DNA of 64,000 nt from Chrysopilus asiliformis (Eukaryota > Arthropoda > Insecta > Diptera > Rhagionidae). The notes under the pieces are model-generated. The model saw nothing but the letters and a program-made list of their open reading frames with translations, was not told the DNA's origin and did not search any database. Made by a program: the position numbers and the translations under genes. The stretch covers positions 63,021,682 to 63,085,681 of the forward strand of contig OZ035963.1 in the NCBI GenBank assembly GCA_964034945.1. Direction: 5' to 3'. Position 1 is the first letter of the stretch, and each line of letters opens with the position of its first letter. Positions 24,724 to 35,230 of this stretch are shown one piece after another.

Positions 24724-25206
24724 TCAGCATTTCAAGCAAAGCATAATTTGTTGACGTCTCAGAAAGCAAACGACATTTAATTTGTATATTAGATTTCTCA
24801 CTGGAATTGAATACTTTTTATGTGTTATGATGCGATTTCTTAAAATGTTTGTATGTTGATTTAATTTGGAAATTATTATCCAAATAAAATATATGCTGTA
24901 ATTCGGTTGACAAGGCATATGAAAATATGTGTGATTTATGACATATGAAACTCGAAATTTCTTAAATCTTTCGATGTTTTTGATATTCACCATCAGTTGT
25001 GCTCGCGTTTCGGTTTCTAAGGGTGAAGATATTCTCTTGTGTACGGCAAAAATGATGAATTTCATTTTAGGAAATTGGAAAACGCGTTCCTTCAACCCTT
25101 TTTTATTTTTGTTGAGTGTTGTTGGTCTTCTGTGATGATTACCCGTGGGAGAAGTTTCCACTGCTCTGTGGTGTATGGTTAAATGGGGGCAGCGAAGTTG
25201 TTTCAA
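24724..25206 (-). CDS. Orphan open frame, 160 codons
   Basis: This is one of the longest unbroken frames outside simple repeats. The predicted protein is basic and hydrophilic in its first half (MKQLRCPHLTIHHRAVE and then a run rich in His, Lys and Asn), with a short hydrophobic stretch around NYSIYFIWIIISK near residue 105. I recognise no family, catalytic motif, signal peptide or repeat. From the local stop-codon frequency, a frame this long is expected by chance less than once, but not vanishingly rarely, in a window this size. No splice sites or neighbours support it. It is most likely a chance frame, listed because it cannot be excluded. Confidence 0.15.
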   Translation of the reverse strand: MKQLRCPHLTIHHRAVETSPTGNHHRRPTTLNKNKKGLKERVFQFPKMKFIIFAVHKRISSPLETETRAQLMVNIKNIERFKKFRVSYVINHTYFHMPCQPNYSIYFIWIIISKLNQHTNILRNRIITHKKYSIPVRNLIYKLNVVCFLRRQQIMLCLKC

Positions 25207-25296
25207 GGGTAAACAAATTAAAAAGTCATTTATACCGCGATGTTTTACTTGTCCACATCATCCCTAAATAATATTTCTATTATCATTGGTATAGAC

Positions 25297-26474
25297 CAGT
25301 GGTTCCCAAAGTGGTCCCTACGGACCCCCAGGGGTCCCCGGGATCATCCAGAAGGTCCGTGTAAAATTAAAATTGATTTGGGGGTCCCTGAACAACGTCA
25401 GGGGGTCCGCGCAAGGTTTAATATAAAATAAAAAAAATTGTGACACATTTTTTATTAATATGGAAGTTAAAATAAATAACAGAAGCTGTTGATTGCTTTT
25501 CCGTCTTCCTATTTGGTAGAACGTATGTAGATTCAGTGCCGTTATGAGCCTCATCACAAAAAAAAGAAACCGACTAGAAATTAGTACTCGTGGGGATTTG
25601 CGGTTGCTACTCACAAACATTGAGCCGAACATAAATACACTCATAACATCCCATCAGGTTCATCCAAGTCATTATTTTTTTTTGTATTTTAAAACAAAAG
25701 TTATAATTTCAATCAATACTTCTTCAACAAAATGTTTAATTTATATTTTATTTTTACGTCACCATTTACCATTCAAGACATCAAAGTTAAATTTGTAATT
25801 TTTCTATTAAACATTTATGTAGACCCTGGGTGAAAGGGTCCGTGGGCAAGTTTTGACTATGAACATAACAAAAGCTATAATTGCCAATCTGGCAATCATT
25901 GGAGACCCGTATGGTGATATTCGTATTAAAATTCGAACAATTGTATGAAAATTCCTCTTTGAAGTAAAACTTTTCAATAAGATTTTTTAAAATTTATTCC
26001 AATCGGATTTTGATGTATGGGAGTTTTATGTAGAATCATATCCTAAAAAACTTTTGTTCTTGGACTTTTGTGATAAGATGCACCGTTTTTGAGATATTTG
26101 CAAAAATCGGTTTCGTTCGTATGGGGGGTACCCCCCCTCATTGTCCATTTTTGCCCATTAATGAACTCAGTCTCGCATTTTACGAAAAACGAATCTGCGC
26201 AAAATTTCAAGTCTGTAGCTCAATCCGTGCGCCCACAATCCGCGCCACAGACAGACAGACGGACAGACAGACGGACGGACGGACGGACATGCAAAAATTA
26301 AATATTTTTATCATTCTAAACACACTGGTGTAATTCATTTTTGTGTGCGATGACAAACGGTAAGGCAAAGTTAGTATACCCTTTGGTTTCACCATACGGG
26401 TATAAAAAGGGGTCCGTGGGCAAGTTTTGACTATGAAAAGGGGTCCGTGGGCCAAAAGAGTTTGGGAACCACTG
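25297..26474. mobile_element. 1.18-kb non-autonomous hAT with perfect 8-bp target duplication and nested element
   Basis: Termini CAGTGGTTCCCAAA are inverted at both ends, with GTATAGAC duplicated at 25289-25296 and 26475-26482. The subterminal region is full of GGGGTCCGTGGG-type words in both orientations, typical hAT transposase-binding clusters. No transposase is encoded; small frames inside have no hAT dimerisation motif. A HINE-like element (25864-26409) is nested inside, so the hAT itself is only about 0.6 kb. Confidence 0.95.
25864..26409 (-). mobile_element. HINE/Helentron-like non-autonomous element nested in hAT
   Basis: On the minus strand it begins TTTTTATACCCGTATGGTG, has a GTCCGTCC-type microsatellite at about 26244-26290, a block AGCTACAGACTTGAAATTTT, then the inverted copy TCACCATACGGGT, then a 7-bp stem with 3-nt loop (ATTGCCAGATTGGCAAT) close to its end. 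Sub-terminal inverted repeats, an internal microsatellite and a 3' stem-loop are the layout described for Helentron-associated elements such as DINE-1. Its 28-bp flanks are identical (25836-25863 and 26410-26437). Confidence 0.7.
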
Positions 26475-26579
26475 GTATAGACAAACCTTTTTAATGAAGA
26501 CATTTTTGAACATATGCAAAAATATTTAATTGTGAGCGTTGTGTGATTTGGAAATGAGGAAATGAGGAAAAATATCAGT

Positions 26580-26900
26580 TATTATCAACACAAAATTTTC
26601 CTCTGCAATATTTAGTTTCGGAAAAAATTTGCAAAAAAATATCTTTTCGAATATCTTGAGAACCGTTAAAGATACGTAAAAATTGTTAAACGGAAAAATT
26701 CAGGAAATTTCATTTCCCTTGAACCCTTGGTTATATTCATTTTTTCCCAAAAACGCATAGATTCCGAGAAGTTTTCAAAAAATCGTATTTTTTCTAGAAA
26801 TTTTCCAAAAAAAAAAGAAAAAAGAAATTATGGAAGGTGACCGTTATAGGTACCGTTACTTTTCCAAAAGTTGATAGAAAAATTGATAGAAAATCTCAAT
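26580..26900. repeat. Dispersed repeat related to the 39-kb and 47-kb copies
   Basis: Contains ATCTTGAGAACCGTTAAAGA and AGGTACCGTTACTTTTCCAA. These match, on the opposite strand, the 39001-39764 region (TTAACGGTTCTCAAGA and AACGGGTACC) and 47440-47500. It is non-coding and the ends are unclear. Confidence 0.6.
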
Positions 26901-27802
26901 CTATTTGAAAGTCTTATCACTTTTGCAAAATTCACACAGTCTGAATTTAATTTTTTTTAAGATTCGAAGAACAAAAATAAGTAGAATATAGGAAAATCAA
27001 ATAAATCGCAATATGTATGTTCAATTTCCATTCACGATTCAAGAATATTTACAGTTGGGTTATTTAAAATTTTGTTCAAATATGGAAAATCTTTAAAAAG
27101 AAAAATCGGTGCACACCTAAGAAAAATTCCAAAGCGACACACCATTGCCATTTTGCGGCAAATACCACCAGCTCCCGTAGATTTTTAGGTTAGGTCAACC
27201 TAACCTATGGCTTCATATCAACTTTTATTGTCGTGTACACTTTGAAATATTTCACTTCGATCAAACCGCAAAGATCGTGTCCAACACAGCCGCACATTGT
27301 AATGACAAATAAAATTTTCCAGTTCAACTGCATATAAGACGTCCGATTTAAGACCTCAAAGCTATCAACTAAAAGCATAAATTCGGGATTAAACCGCCAT
27401 TCGTTTTATTTTACGCTTAAAATGGGCAAACGTTTAGTTTATGCTCTGCAACAATCAACGTCTTAAGAAGTGATATCTAATCTACGACCACCGAGTGCCG
27501 GGCATCAACATTTTAGCTGCCTGTTTATCGAATGAATGAACATAATGCGCTCTTTTATGCTCCGCTGTCTGCATATTTGAAAATTGCAAAATATTTGACG
27601 CCATTCATTAAAGTGCACCGGATTGAAGGCGATTGCAACGAAAACCACAACTTTCGATTGAATAATCTTGAATTACTTACGGTTGGAGGGCAGAGTTATG
27701 TCGTCCCATAATTTTTAGATCCAATTTAGGTTGAGAAATCTGCATTTGTTGGTCTTTGTAGGCAGAATTTTGATGCTATTAAATTTTCATCATCCAGATA
27801 TT

Positions 27803-27870
27803 TGTTTTTTTTATATAGTTCCAGCCAGAGCTTAGGGGAAGATCCTTTAATGCCGAAACACAGCTCAGGT
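27803..27870 (-). pseudogene. Extremely truncated LINE 3' end
   Basis: On the minus strand it reads ELCFGIKGSSPKLWLELY, matching the last residues of the LINE at 51235-51850 (DLCFGIKGPSPKRWLEL then stop). Here the stop codon is lost (CTATAT instead of CTATAA). An A-rich tail follows on the minus strand. Only about 65 bp of the element was retained, typical of abortive target-primed reverse transcription. It shows that the 51-kb LINE family has more than one copy. Confidence 0.75.
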
Positions 27871-29273
27871 TTAATTTTGATTAAGATATCCCTGAAAATT
27901 AAAAAAAAACTGTTAAATTTTTTTAATGTTAGGTATTGTTAATCAAAATTAAATTGTTATAGTTTTTATAGCAAATCAAAAATTGTCATGGGTGTTTAGA
28001 GCAAAAATTGCGCCGCACGCAATGATTTTGGACAAACGTCCCAGTATTGGAAATTATTTAATGAAATGCGCCGCAGGTGTTATTTTTTTCGTTGAGGCTA
28101 AAAATCATTTTCTAGTGATTAAGAAAGTACAACACTATACTCATAATTCCGGGACAAAAGTTGAGGTTCCCGGGCACCGGGACAATTAATTTTTAATTTC
28201 TTTTAAATTTTTTTTCAATTGGAACTCGGTTAAGTTCGATTGGGGGTCGATAGATGTTATTCTTGCTCGTTAATACTTGCAAATATTCACCTGCGGTGCA
28301 TTTCATTGGAAACATTTTCGCGAACGGTACTTTAGCTCGAATTTTTAGCCTGCGGCGTATTTGTTTTTGTTGTTATTTTCTAGTAAAAAAAAGTGAAAAT
28401 TCAGGTAAAAGTTCTGAACTAATTTTCACCGCACAAAACCTAATATTAATAATAAGGTTTTTATTTGAATGTAATTATACCAAAAACAAAGTAAAAATAT
28501 TACAACAAAAAACATTTTACGTTGATTTTTAGTCATCCGCCCGATTGGCATTAATTTTTCTTGTATTCATTTTAGAACAGAAGTTCCAAAACACTTTTCT
28601 TCACGAAATGCTGACATTTTTGCGTTTTTTTTTTACACATTGGAAGTCTTTTGTACTGCTTTTGAATCTCTTTAAGCTTCTAATGACGAAATTTCAAATA
28701 CGTTCTTCATGCCAAAATTCCTAGTAGTTTTTTGTTATATTTTTATTCACTTTCAAAACTACTACATATTTGAACCTTCAACGGGACAGCGAAATTTCCA
28801 TATGAATTGACCACAAATTGTGCTTTAAATTTTCCTGTCTGATTTCGCTTTTCTAAATCTCCAACCTTAAATGACTTCCTTGTGTCCAAACAAATCCCAT
28901 TCGAGCAAAATTAATCCCATTGGCATAATCCACGAGTATAAGACCATGTAAGTAATTCATAAGTGACATAACCCATTGCTTCAAAGCTATTCACTTCGCA
29001 GACTTAAAATACATTTTTCATTTAGACTTTTATTTTTTTTAATGAGCTCGAAGTCAAGTGCGTAGGTTTCATACTTTCAGCCAGCAGGAAAATTCATTCA
29101 TTAGCATTTAAGATGTAGAGTTTATAACAGACTTGGAGTGCCACAATCGAATCGCCACCTGTTTTCACGTGTGTGCCAATAATTTATCTCTCTTTCAGTT
29201 TAAATACATAGCCCCCAATAAATTTACTAACGATATTTTTAAATAGTTTTGCATTTTCCCTTTTAAATTTCAG

Positions 29274-29380
29274 AATTCGTTGGATTTTGTGGGCTGAATT
29301 TTTGGATTTATTGATAGTCAATGGACGCCTTTTCAGTTCATCGATGCTAAACATACCATCGACAGTAGCATAAACTTTCG
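29274..29380 (+). other. Candidate 107-nt exon bounded by strong splice sites
   Basis: A long pyrimidine-rich run ending TTTTAAATTTCAG precedes 29274, and CTTTCG|GTAAGT follows 29380. All three plus-strand frames contain a stop, the best only near the 3' end, so it would have to be non-coding or a chance pairing of sites. The opposite strand carries a 72-codon frame (29184-29402) rich in Lys and Arg (KRRPLTINKSKNSAHKIQRI) with no known domain. I cannot decide between these; both may be accidental. Confidence 0.2.
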
Positions 29381-30340
29381 GTAAGTGCCTCAAGATGCCC
29401 ATAATTTTTTAATTTCACTAATTAAAAGGCACTCTAGTGAGTGACCACAAGAGGACAGCAGTATATAATTGATTAATTATGAAGCTTCGGATAGGCTCCG
29501 CCAAGGAGGCGGTAAAAAAAACTCCCTAATGGTCGTTGTTTGACACTTTCCTTCACGATATGCTGACCTTTTTGCCCAAATCTGTAACATTTTGATGATA
29601 CTGATGGGATTTACTGGTGGGCTGTTGTAGGCTTTCATTTCAGAATTCTATTAATTAAGCGTTAGCGCAACGCCTGATAAGAATTTAATTAACTGAATGT
29701 CATCAGAATAAATGTGTGATGATTTGAAATTAATTTCTTACAAGTTTTGAAATTGTGTCAACTGATTGACATATGCAAGCAACAAAGCTAGTAAAATCAG
29801 TATGTGCCGCAGCCGAAAATTGTCAAAACAATTGCCCCCAAGATTACAAAAAAAAGTTGAAAAAATACGCCGCAGGCTAAAAAATATTATTTTCAAAAAT
29901 TCGTTTTGCATATTTAGTGGCCGTTTCTTCAGTGTTCAATAAATTCCAGCCTTAAATTGAACAATCCGGACCAAAAGTTTAGTTCCCAAAACGCCGGGCC
30001 ATCATGCCGGATTTTGGGAATGTCTTGACAAATCCGGTGAATATTGTTACCCTAGTTTTAGGGACCTTAATTTGATATATCACAAAAGAAAATTGATTAA
30101 AATCCATGAGTAAGAACAGGATTTTTCGTGGAATTCTCCTGTTTTGTGGAAAGTTTTCTGGAATTTTTTTTCGCTGTATTTTCTTTGAGGGAAAGTTTTG
30201 TATTCATGATGGATACCGACTCGAGAACGGTGCCGTTTCTAGCAAAATCATGAGGTCATCTGTCCTTTTTCAAGTCGCTAGCTCAACGCGTTCTCTAAAT
30301 AACAACAAAAAGTTTTCTTCGAGTAGATAAAATACGTCAT

Positions 30341-30425
30341 GCTAAATTTTCTCTCCCCCTCCCTCCTCCCCTCCCTCCACCCTTCCCTGCTCCCCTCCCT
30401 CCTCCCCCTCCCTCCCCACTCTCTT
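30341..30425. repeat. Pyrimidine (CCTCC)n-type tract
   Basis: About 80 bp of almost pure C and T, mostly CCCTCC units. It follows AAATACGTCATGCTAAATTT, a word like the transposon-end relics at 19222 and 22845, so it may be the subterminal part of a decayed DNA element. Confidence 0.7.
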
Positions 30426-31239
30426 ATTTTTTTTTGGTGTTTATTTCAAGAAAATTACTCGAAATAATCTCATTTGAGATATTTAAGGTCGTAAAAAATT
30501 TATTACGATTTTTAACGAAGTCATAAAAAAACCCTTTTCATGGTATTTATCCTAAAATATACACTTTAGTATAACGAATGAAAATATTTCATTTTTATAG
30601 CCATTTAAAGGTATTTTAATAGATGCAATCAATCAAAATTTTGACCACGCACGTAAAAACTTTATAAGAAACAGGTCAGGAAATTCAAATCACCGAGAAT
30701 TAATACGTTTGTATGCCGTGATATTGGCCAACATTGATTGATGGCATAATGCACCTGCATGTCGACCTTTTCCAAAACATATAAAAATACCAAAAACCAC
30801 ATCGTAAATTTCACATTTCCATAATTCTCTCTCTCTGTGTTTTTTTTTCGAGTGAAAGAAGTAAAACCACATTCAGAAAAAAAATCACTTAAGAAATTCA
30901 TTTTTGTGTCCAAGAGGAGCAACACCCACTTTAGGTGGGTGTCACACTGACATCGGATGCTCATAAATCGCATTTAGCATCATTTCACGATGCAATCCAG
31001 TTCCACACTGCAACACATTAATTGGCCAGAAAACAAATTTTCTAGCTACATCGATTTCACCTGCAAAAGATTCACCTTCTCGAAATCTCGATGGTATTTC
31101 GTGAGTGAAATTTCTCCCCCGAAATTCAAGCCAAAGTCTTTTGTGTTGCTATCAAGTTGAGCATAAATGCCATTATGCTTATACATTGATGATGATGTTT
31201 ATGTTTACAAAGATGTTGATGCAATTTCCCTGGAATCCG

Positions 31240-31455
31240 AGAATTAATTGAAAATTAAATGCAGCGAATCATCGGATGCTGTGCAACAACCAGATCTCAA
31301 TTAATCTTCGAAAAATCTTGGAGTTCAGCCAAGTATTTTTGGAGATTATTATTTGTGGGGAAACGGAGAAAAACGCATTCCATTGAATTTTCATGCGTAT
31401 TCGTAGGTGATTTGATCAATCATGTGTGGATTAATTCAATCGATCGATCGATGAA
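31240..31455. other. GATC-rich segment
   Basis: Contains CAGATCTCA, TTGATCAATC and a GATC run in AATCGATCGATCGATG. It has no repeat family and no supported gene; a 75-codon plus-strand frame (31259-31486) is unremarkable. Grouped with the other GATC islands. Confidence 0.3.
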
Positions 31456-32307
31456 ATTGAGAAAACTCGTTTTTCTACGAAAATGAAAAATATTTTAGGA
31501 ATTTATTTTTTGAATTTTTGATAATGTTGACATTTTTTTTATTAAATAATTTTACTAAAACTCTTTTACTCAGCACACCATCGAAACGGTGTTAGAAATT
31601 TTTTTTTTTCATAGAAAGGAAAAGTGGAAATTGTGACTTTGCTAAGATATCACCTTCGACGCGTTTGTAAAGTCGATGAATTATTGGCGTGATTAGTGAC
31701 GGTCGTGAGTGTTACATCTTCACAATTTCGATTTAAGATGGTGTCACTTGATTATTTGACGTTTTATTTATTGTAGTGTTTAAAAATCTACAAATTTTGG
31801 AAGTGATTTTGCAATTTTGGCAATTAGATGGATATTTTCATTGCCACCTTTGGTGGTTCAAGCGGTTTAAAAACTTTTTTTCATGAATATTTAAAATATT
31901 TTCGTAAAGAAAAGAAAAAAAAATTTTTGGGAGAAATATTGGCATTTTAGGATTCAAATACAGAGTTTTTTTATTTAATTCCAAAACAGAGTGTTCTTTT
32001 GGTACACATAGCGCACTGTAAACCAGATTTTACTGAGGGCGCAGTAAAAAGGCAAATACCTTTAACGATTAAATGAATTCTAAACGTGAATGGCCTTTAC
32101 TGGGGCTAAACAGTCACAAATTTAATAGGGTGAAACAGTAAAATGTCAGTATCAGGTAGAAATTTTTGGAAAATGCGAATAATATGAAATACTGCGACGA
32201 AATCAGTAATTCCCCATTAAAAATTTAGTGTATTTTCAAATTTTAAAAACTTTTGCTAAGTATTTTTATTCTGCCATAGATGATTCAAATTGGCGTAACA
32301 AATCATA

Positions 32308-32340
32308 TCATACTAATATTTATAAAAAAAAATGAGTTGG

Positions 32341-32403
<63 letters not shown>

Positions 32404-32653
32404 TCCTCTTTCACGCAAAAACGGCTGAAAACGGCTGAACCGATTGACTTGAAATTTGGCATGTGTGTCTGTGGTAGTTCTGGTTCCAACATAGGCAGAC
32501 GCAAAAGTAGCGCGAGGGGTGGAGGGAGTAAGGGGAGGGGGTAAAGTGATTTCGAAACTTAGTTTTTGCGCGTTTCGAGGCCGAAGGCCGAGGAGCTGGG
32601 GGAGGCTGTGGGTGGGGGATGAACCACGAAGCGGTTCAGGGGGCAGCCCTTAG
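32308..32653 (+). mobile_element. Non-autonomous Helitron with alternative 3' end
   Basis: Left end A|TCATACTAATATTTAT as in the other copies, an expanded (GTCT)n tract at 32341-32402, and the CCGATTGACTTGAAATTTGG block. After GTTTTTGCGC the 3' half is different: a GC-rich stretch with GAGGCCGAAGGCCGAGGAGC and a final GGTTCAGGGGGCAGCC hairpin ending CTTAG|T. The shared left half and divergent right half indicate a separate subfamily. Confidence 0.8.
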
Positions 32654-34164
32654 TTCTGAATAAAATTCGTGTATTAATTCGAGAAAAAATCGCAATTGTA
32701 AACGGAAACTTAGGGTTTTCTTCGAATTTTCCGAAACTACGCTTAAAAATGACTTTTTGTTACTAAAGCTCTAACCGGAATTCTCTGTCAAAATTGAAAG
32801 AACAATCAACACAAATTCTGTCTGAAAATGCCCAAAAAAATTGTCAGAATGGGAAAAACCAAAGTTATTGTCCGCCTAATGTTCAAAATCTCAACTACCC
32901 AATTATAAAACACACCTTAAGGGCTTTAATTTAGCGTAATTCTATTTTTCTATTGCGAAAAAATGTTTATTATTTGTATTAATTGCGATCGAAATTGAGG
33001 TATAAATATGAGAAAAAAATTAAAATCCTATTAAGGAAAATGATAAGGTCAATGGCACAATTTCATACCAATGCGATGGTAATAAAAAAATAATAATAAA
33101 TCGTATGAAACATTGAAGTAGGCGTTTAAACCGATAATTAGAAAATGAATCGGGGGCTCTTAACCGCGGTCCAAATTGCCGTCCGTCTTATTAGATCGTA
33201 ATATACGGATCGACACAGAGGCTATCTGTACAGGTGATCTTTAAGATGGAAAAACTATCGAAGAAAAAAAAACCAATAAGAAACCACTTTTACCTGATAG
33301 TTTGATATTTGATACAAACATATATGTTGGCCAATATTTTATGATCCACTCTAAAAGCATGGATCGATGGAGAGCAAAATACTTTCCGCTTTAATCCGCA
33401 ATCATAAAATTCGATCAAATTATTATTAGGAATACCGAAGAGATAGGGAAAAGAATACACTCCCCGCAAATCGTAGAGCTTTTCTCCGTAAAGTGGTGGT
33501 GGGATTTAATCTCTTATTTATACAATTTAATATCATTTAATGAAATACTAAATTGAGGAGGTTACTAATGGCATTTAATAGGCGAGTTTGAATTTATCTA
33601 CCGGCGGAATCACGACATCAACACAATTTCCTATTCGGGGCCTTATGTTTATTTATTTAGCATTTTGCGCTCAATTTGTTTAAGAATGAGTCAAAACGAA
33701 GCGATTTTGATGCACTTTTCTTCGCCATCTTCACGATCCAATATCGGTACAAACGGCAAGAGGAATTTGACGTTAGAAATATCACGAACAAGGTTCATAT
33801 TTAGATTCATACTTGTTTAACTGAACTTTTCGAATTTGTAGTGAAAAAAAAATTGCCTCACCTTCCTGTTGTCTGTACAGCCTCACCTAATATTCAGTTG
33901 GATGCCACAGAGATGTAGTTTGTCTTAATGAAACGTGCGAACTTTTTGTTGATTTCTTTTGCGATGGGTTTGACAGTTCCATTTTTAGTGATTTTTATAA
34001 GAGAATTTTTTTAAGTTTTTAAATTAAATTTTAAAAATTTTTCGCGTTTTTTGCTCATTCATTTATATTTTTACACATGATTTTGCTCCTATTTTGTACC
34101 AAAACTGGTTCAACTACAATTTTGTTCCATACTGAAAAACCAAGACACTTTTTTTATAGCTAGA
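32654..34164. other. No gene recognised
   Basis: AT-rich, with a moderate GATC cluster at 33190-33420 and nothing protein-like. Confidence 0.5.
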
Positions 34165-34591
34165 CTAGTTTGCATACCCGTCGTTGCCGCGTCAAGTTTT
34201 TTCATTTTTTTTTTTTTTGTGGTCTATGTTGGAGCTAAAGTTCAGGCCAATCGGCTCGGTAGTTTCACCGCGAAAGGGTAAAATAGAGCAAGAGCTAAGT
34301 TTCGAGATCACTTTACCCCCTCCCCTTACTCCCACCACCCCTCACGCTACTAGTCCGTATGCCTATGTTGGAACCAGAACTACCACAGACACTCATGCGA
34401 AATTTCAAGTCAATCGGTTCAGCCGTTTTTGCGTGAAAGAGGAACAGACAGACAGACAGACACCAACTCATTTTTATATACAGTAGAATCCCGATAATTC
34501 GTATTTCAAGGGACCAGCAAATTCATACGAATTAGCGGGATATACGAATTACCGGGGTACGAATTATCGGGATTCTACTGTATTAGTATGA
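34165..34591 (-). mobile_element. Complete non-autonomous Helitron with nested MITE, minus strand
   Basis: On the minus strand it runs from TCATACTAATA (ends at 34591, followed by T on the plus strand) to CGGGTATGCAAACTAG (ends at 34165, preceded by A). It has the CCGATTGACTTGAAATTTCG block, a GTCT run and the GGGGGTAAAGTGATCTCGAA block. The terminal hairpin is slightly decayed. A pogo-type MITE interrupts the left terminus at 34481-34580. The 100-codon plus-strand frame here is an antisense by-product. Confidence 0.9.
34481..34580. mobile_element. 100-bp pogo/Tigger-type MITE at TA in Helitron end
   Basis: CAGTAGAATCCCGATAATTCG inverted termini with TA at 34479-34480 and 34581-34582. Same length as the 2045-2144 copy and in the same TA of the Helitron left end, but reversed relative to the Helitron. 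Confidence 0.93.
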
Positions 34592-34635
34592 TTATCACAG
34601 ACGTAAATAGAGAGGAACCTTTTCTCTGTGGTCGG

Positions 34636-34798
34636 TTTTTATACCCGTATGGTGAAACCAAAGGGTATATTAACTTTGCCTTACCGTTTGTAACGCCAAG
34701 ATCCCGTCATCACACACAAAAATGAATTACACCAGTGTGTTTAGAATGATAAAAATAATTAATTTCTGCATGTCCGTCCGTCTGTCCGTCTGTCTGTC

Positions 34799-34833
<35 letters not shown>

Positions 34834-35230
34834 CTGTCTGTCTGTGGCGCGGATTGCGGGCGCACGGATTGAGCTAGAGACTTGAAATTTTGCGCAGATT
34901 CGTTTTTCGTAAAATGCGAGGCTAAGTTCGTTAATGGGCAAAAATGGACCATTAGGGGGGGTACCCCCCATACGAACGAAAACGGTTTTTGTGAATATCT
35001 CGAAAACGGTGCATCTTATCAAAAAAGTTCAAGAACAAAAGTTATTTAGGATATGATTCTACATAAAACTCTCATACATCAAAATCCGATTGGAATAAAT
35101 TTTAAAAAATCTTATTGGAAAGTTTGACTTCAAAGTGGAATTTTGGTACAACTGTTCGAATTTTGATACGAATATCACCATACGGGTCTCCAATGATTGC
35201 CAGATTGGCAATTATAGCTTTTGTTATGTT
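34636..35230 (+). mobile_element. HINE/Helentron-like element, apparently complete
   Basis: Starts TTTTTATACCCGTATGGTGA with an internal ATACCC...GGGTAT hairpin. It has a (GTCT/GTCC)n tract at 34770-34845, the block GAGCTAGAGACTTGAAATTT, a near-palindromic GGGGGGGTACCCCCC word, the inverted TCACCATACGGGT (35174-35186) and the stem-loop ATTGCCAGATTGGCAAT (35196-35212), ending GCTTTTGTTATGTT. It is about 595 bp with no coding sequence. It lies 44 bp from a Helitron end. Confidence 0.75.

Larger units (their letters stand above)
22712..25288. other. Mostly unrecognised; sub-features listed separately
   Basis: Holds a GATC/CpG-rich segment (23390-23720), a 20-bp tandem repeat (23951-24010), degenerate 'GCCGCAGGCGAAAAT' repeat words at 24100-24150, and a long orphan frame (24724-25206). 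At 22845-22880 GTTCATGAAATACGTCAGGC resembles the possible transposon-end relic at 19222. Confidence 0.45.
26901..32307. other. No gene recognised; scattered repeat relics
   Basis: Contains a head-to-head telomere-like word (27189-27210, TAGGTTAGGTCAACCTAACC), a tiny LINE 3' end (27803-27870), decayed 'GCGCCGCAGG' repeats (28005-28365 and 29805-30055), a candidate exon (29274-29380), a pyrimidine tract (30341-30425) and a GATC-rich segment (31240-31455). Other frames, such as 30662-30973 (103 codons, minus), have no recognisable content. Confidence 0.45.

Noticed and set aside
24724..25206. Confident gene call for the 160-codon frame
   Set aside because: No domain, no splice or promoter support; length is only marginally beyond chance for such AT-rich DNA. 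Kept as a low-confidence entry.
26070..26333. Matching 80-88-codon frames at 26070-26333, 34759-35022 and 63574-63840
   Set aside because: They coincide with the microsatellite region of the HINE-like element and carry (Thr/Asp/Arg/Gln)n from GTCT repeats; frames differ between copies by indels without frame conservation.
34184..34486. 100-codon plus-strand frame, also similar frames at 12440-12694 and 39459-39644
   Set aside because: These similar peptides are antisense translations of the non-coding Helitron family; similarity between them reflects the repeat, not a gene.
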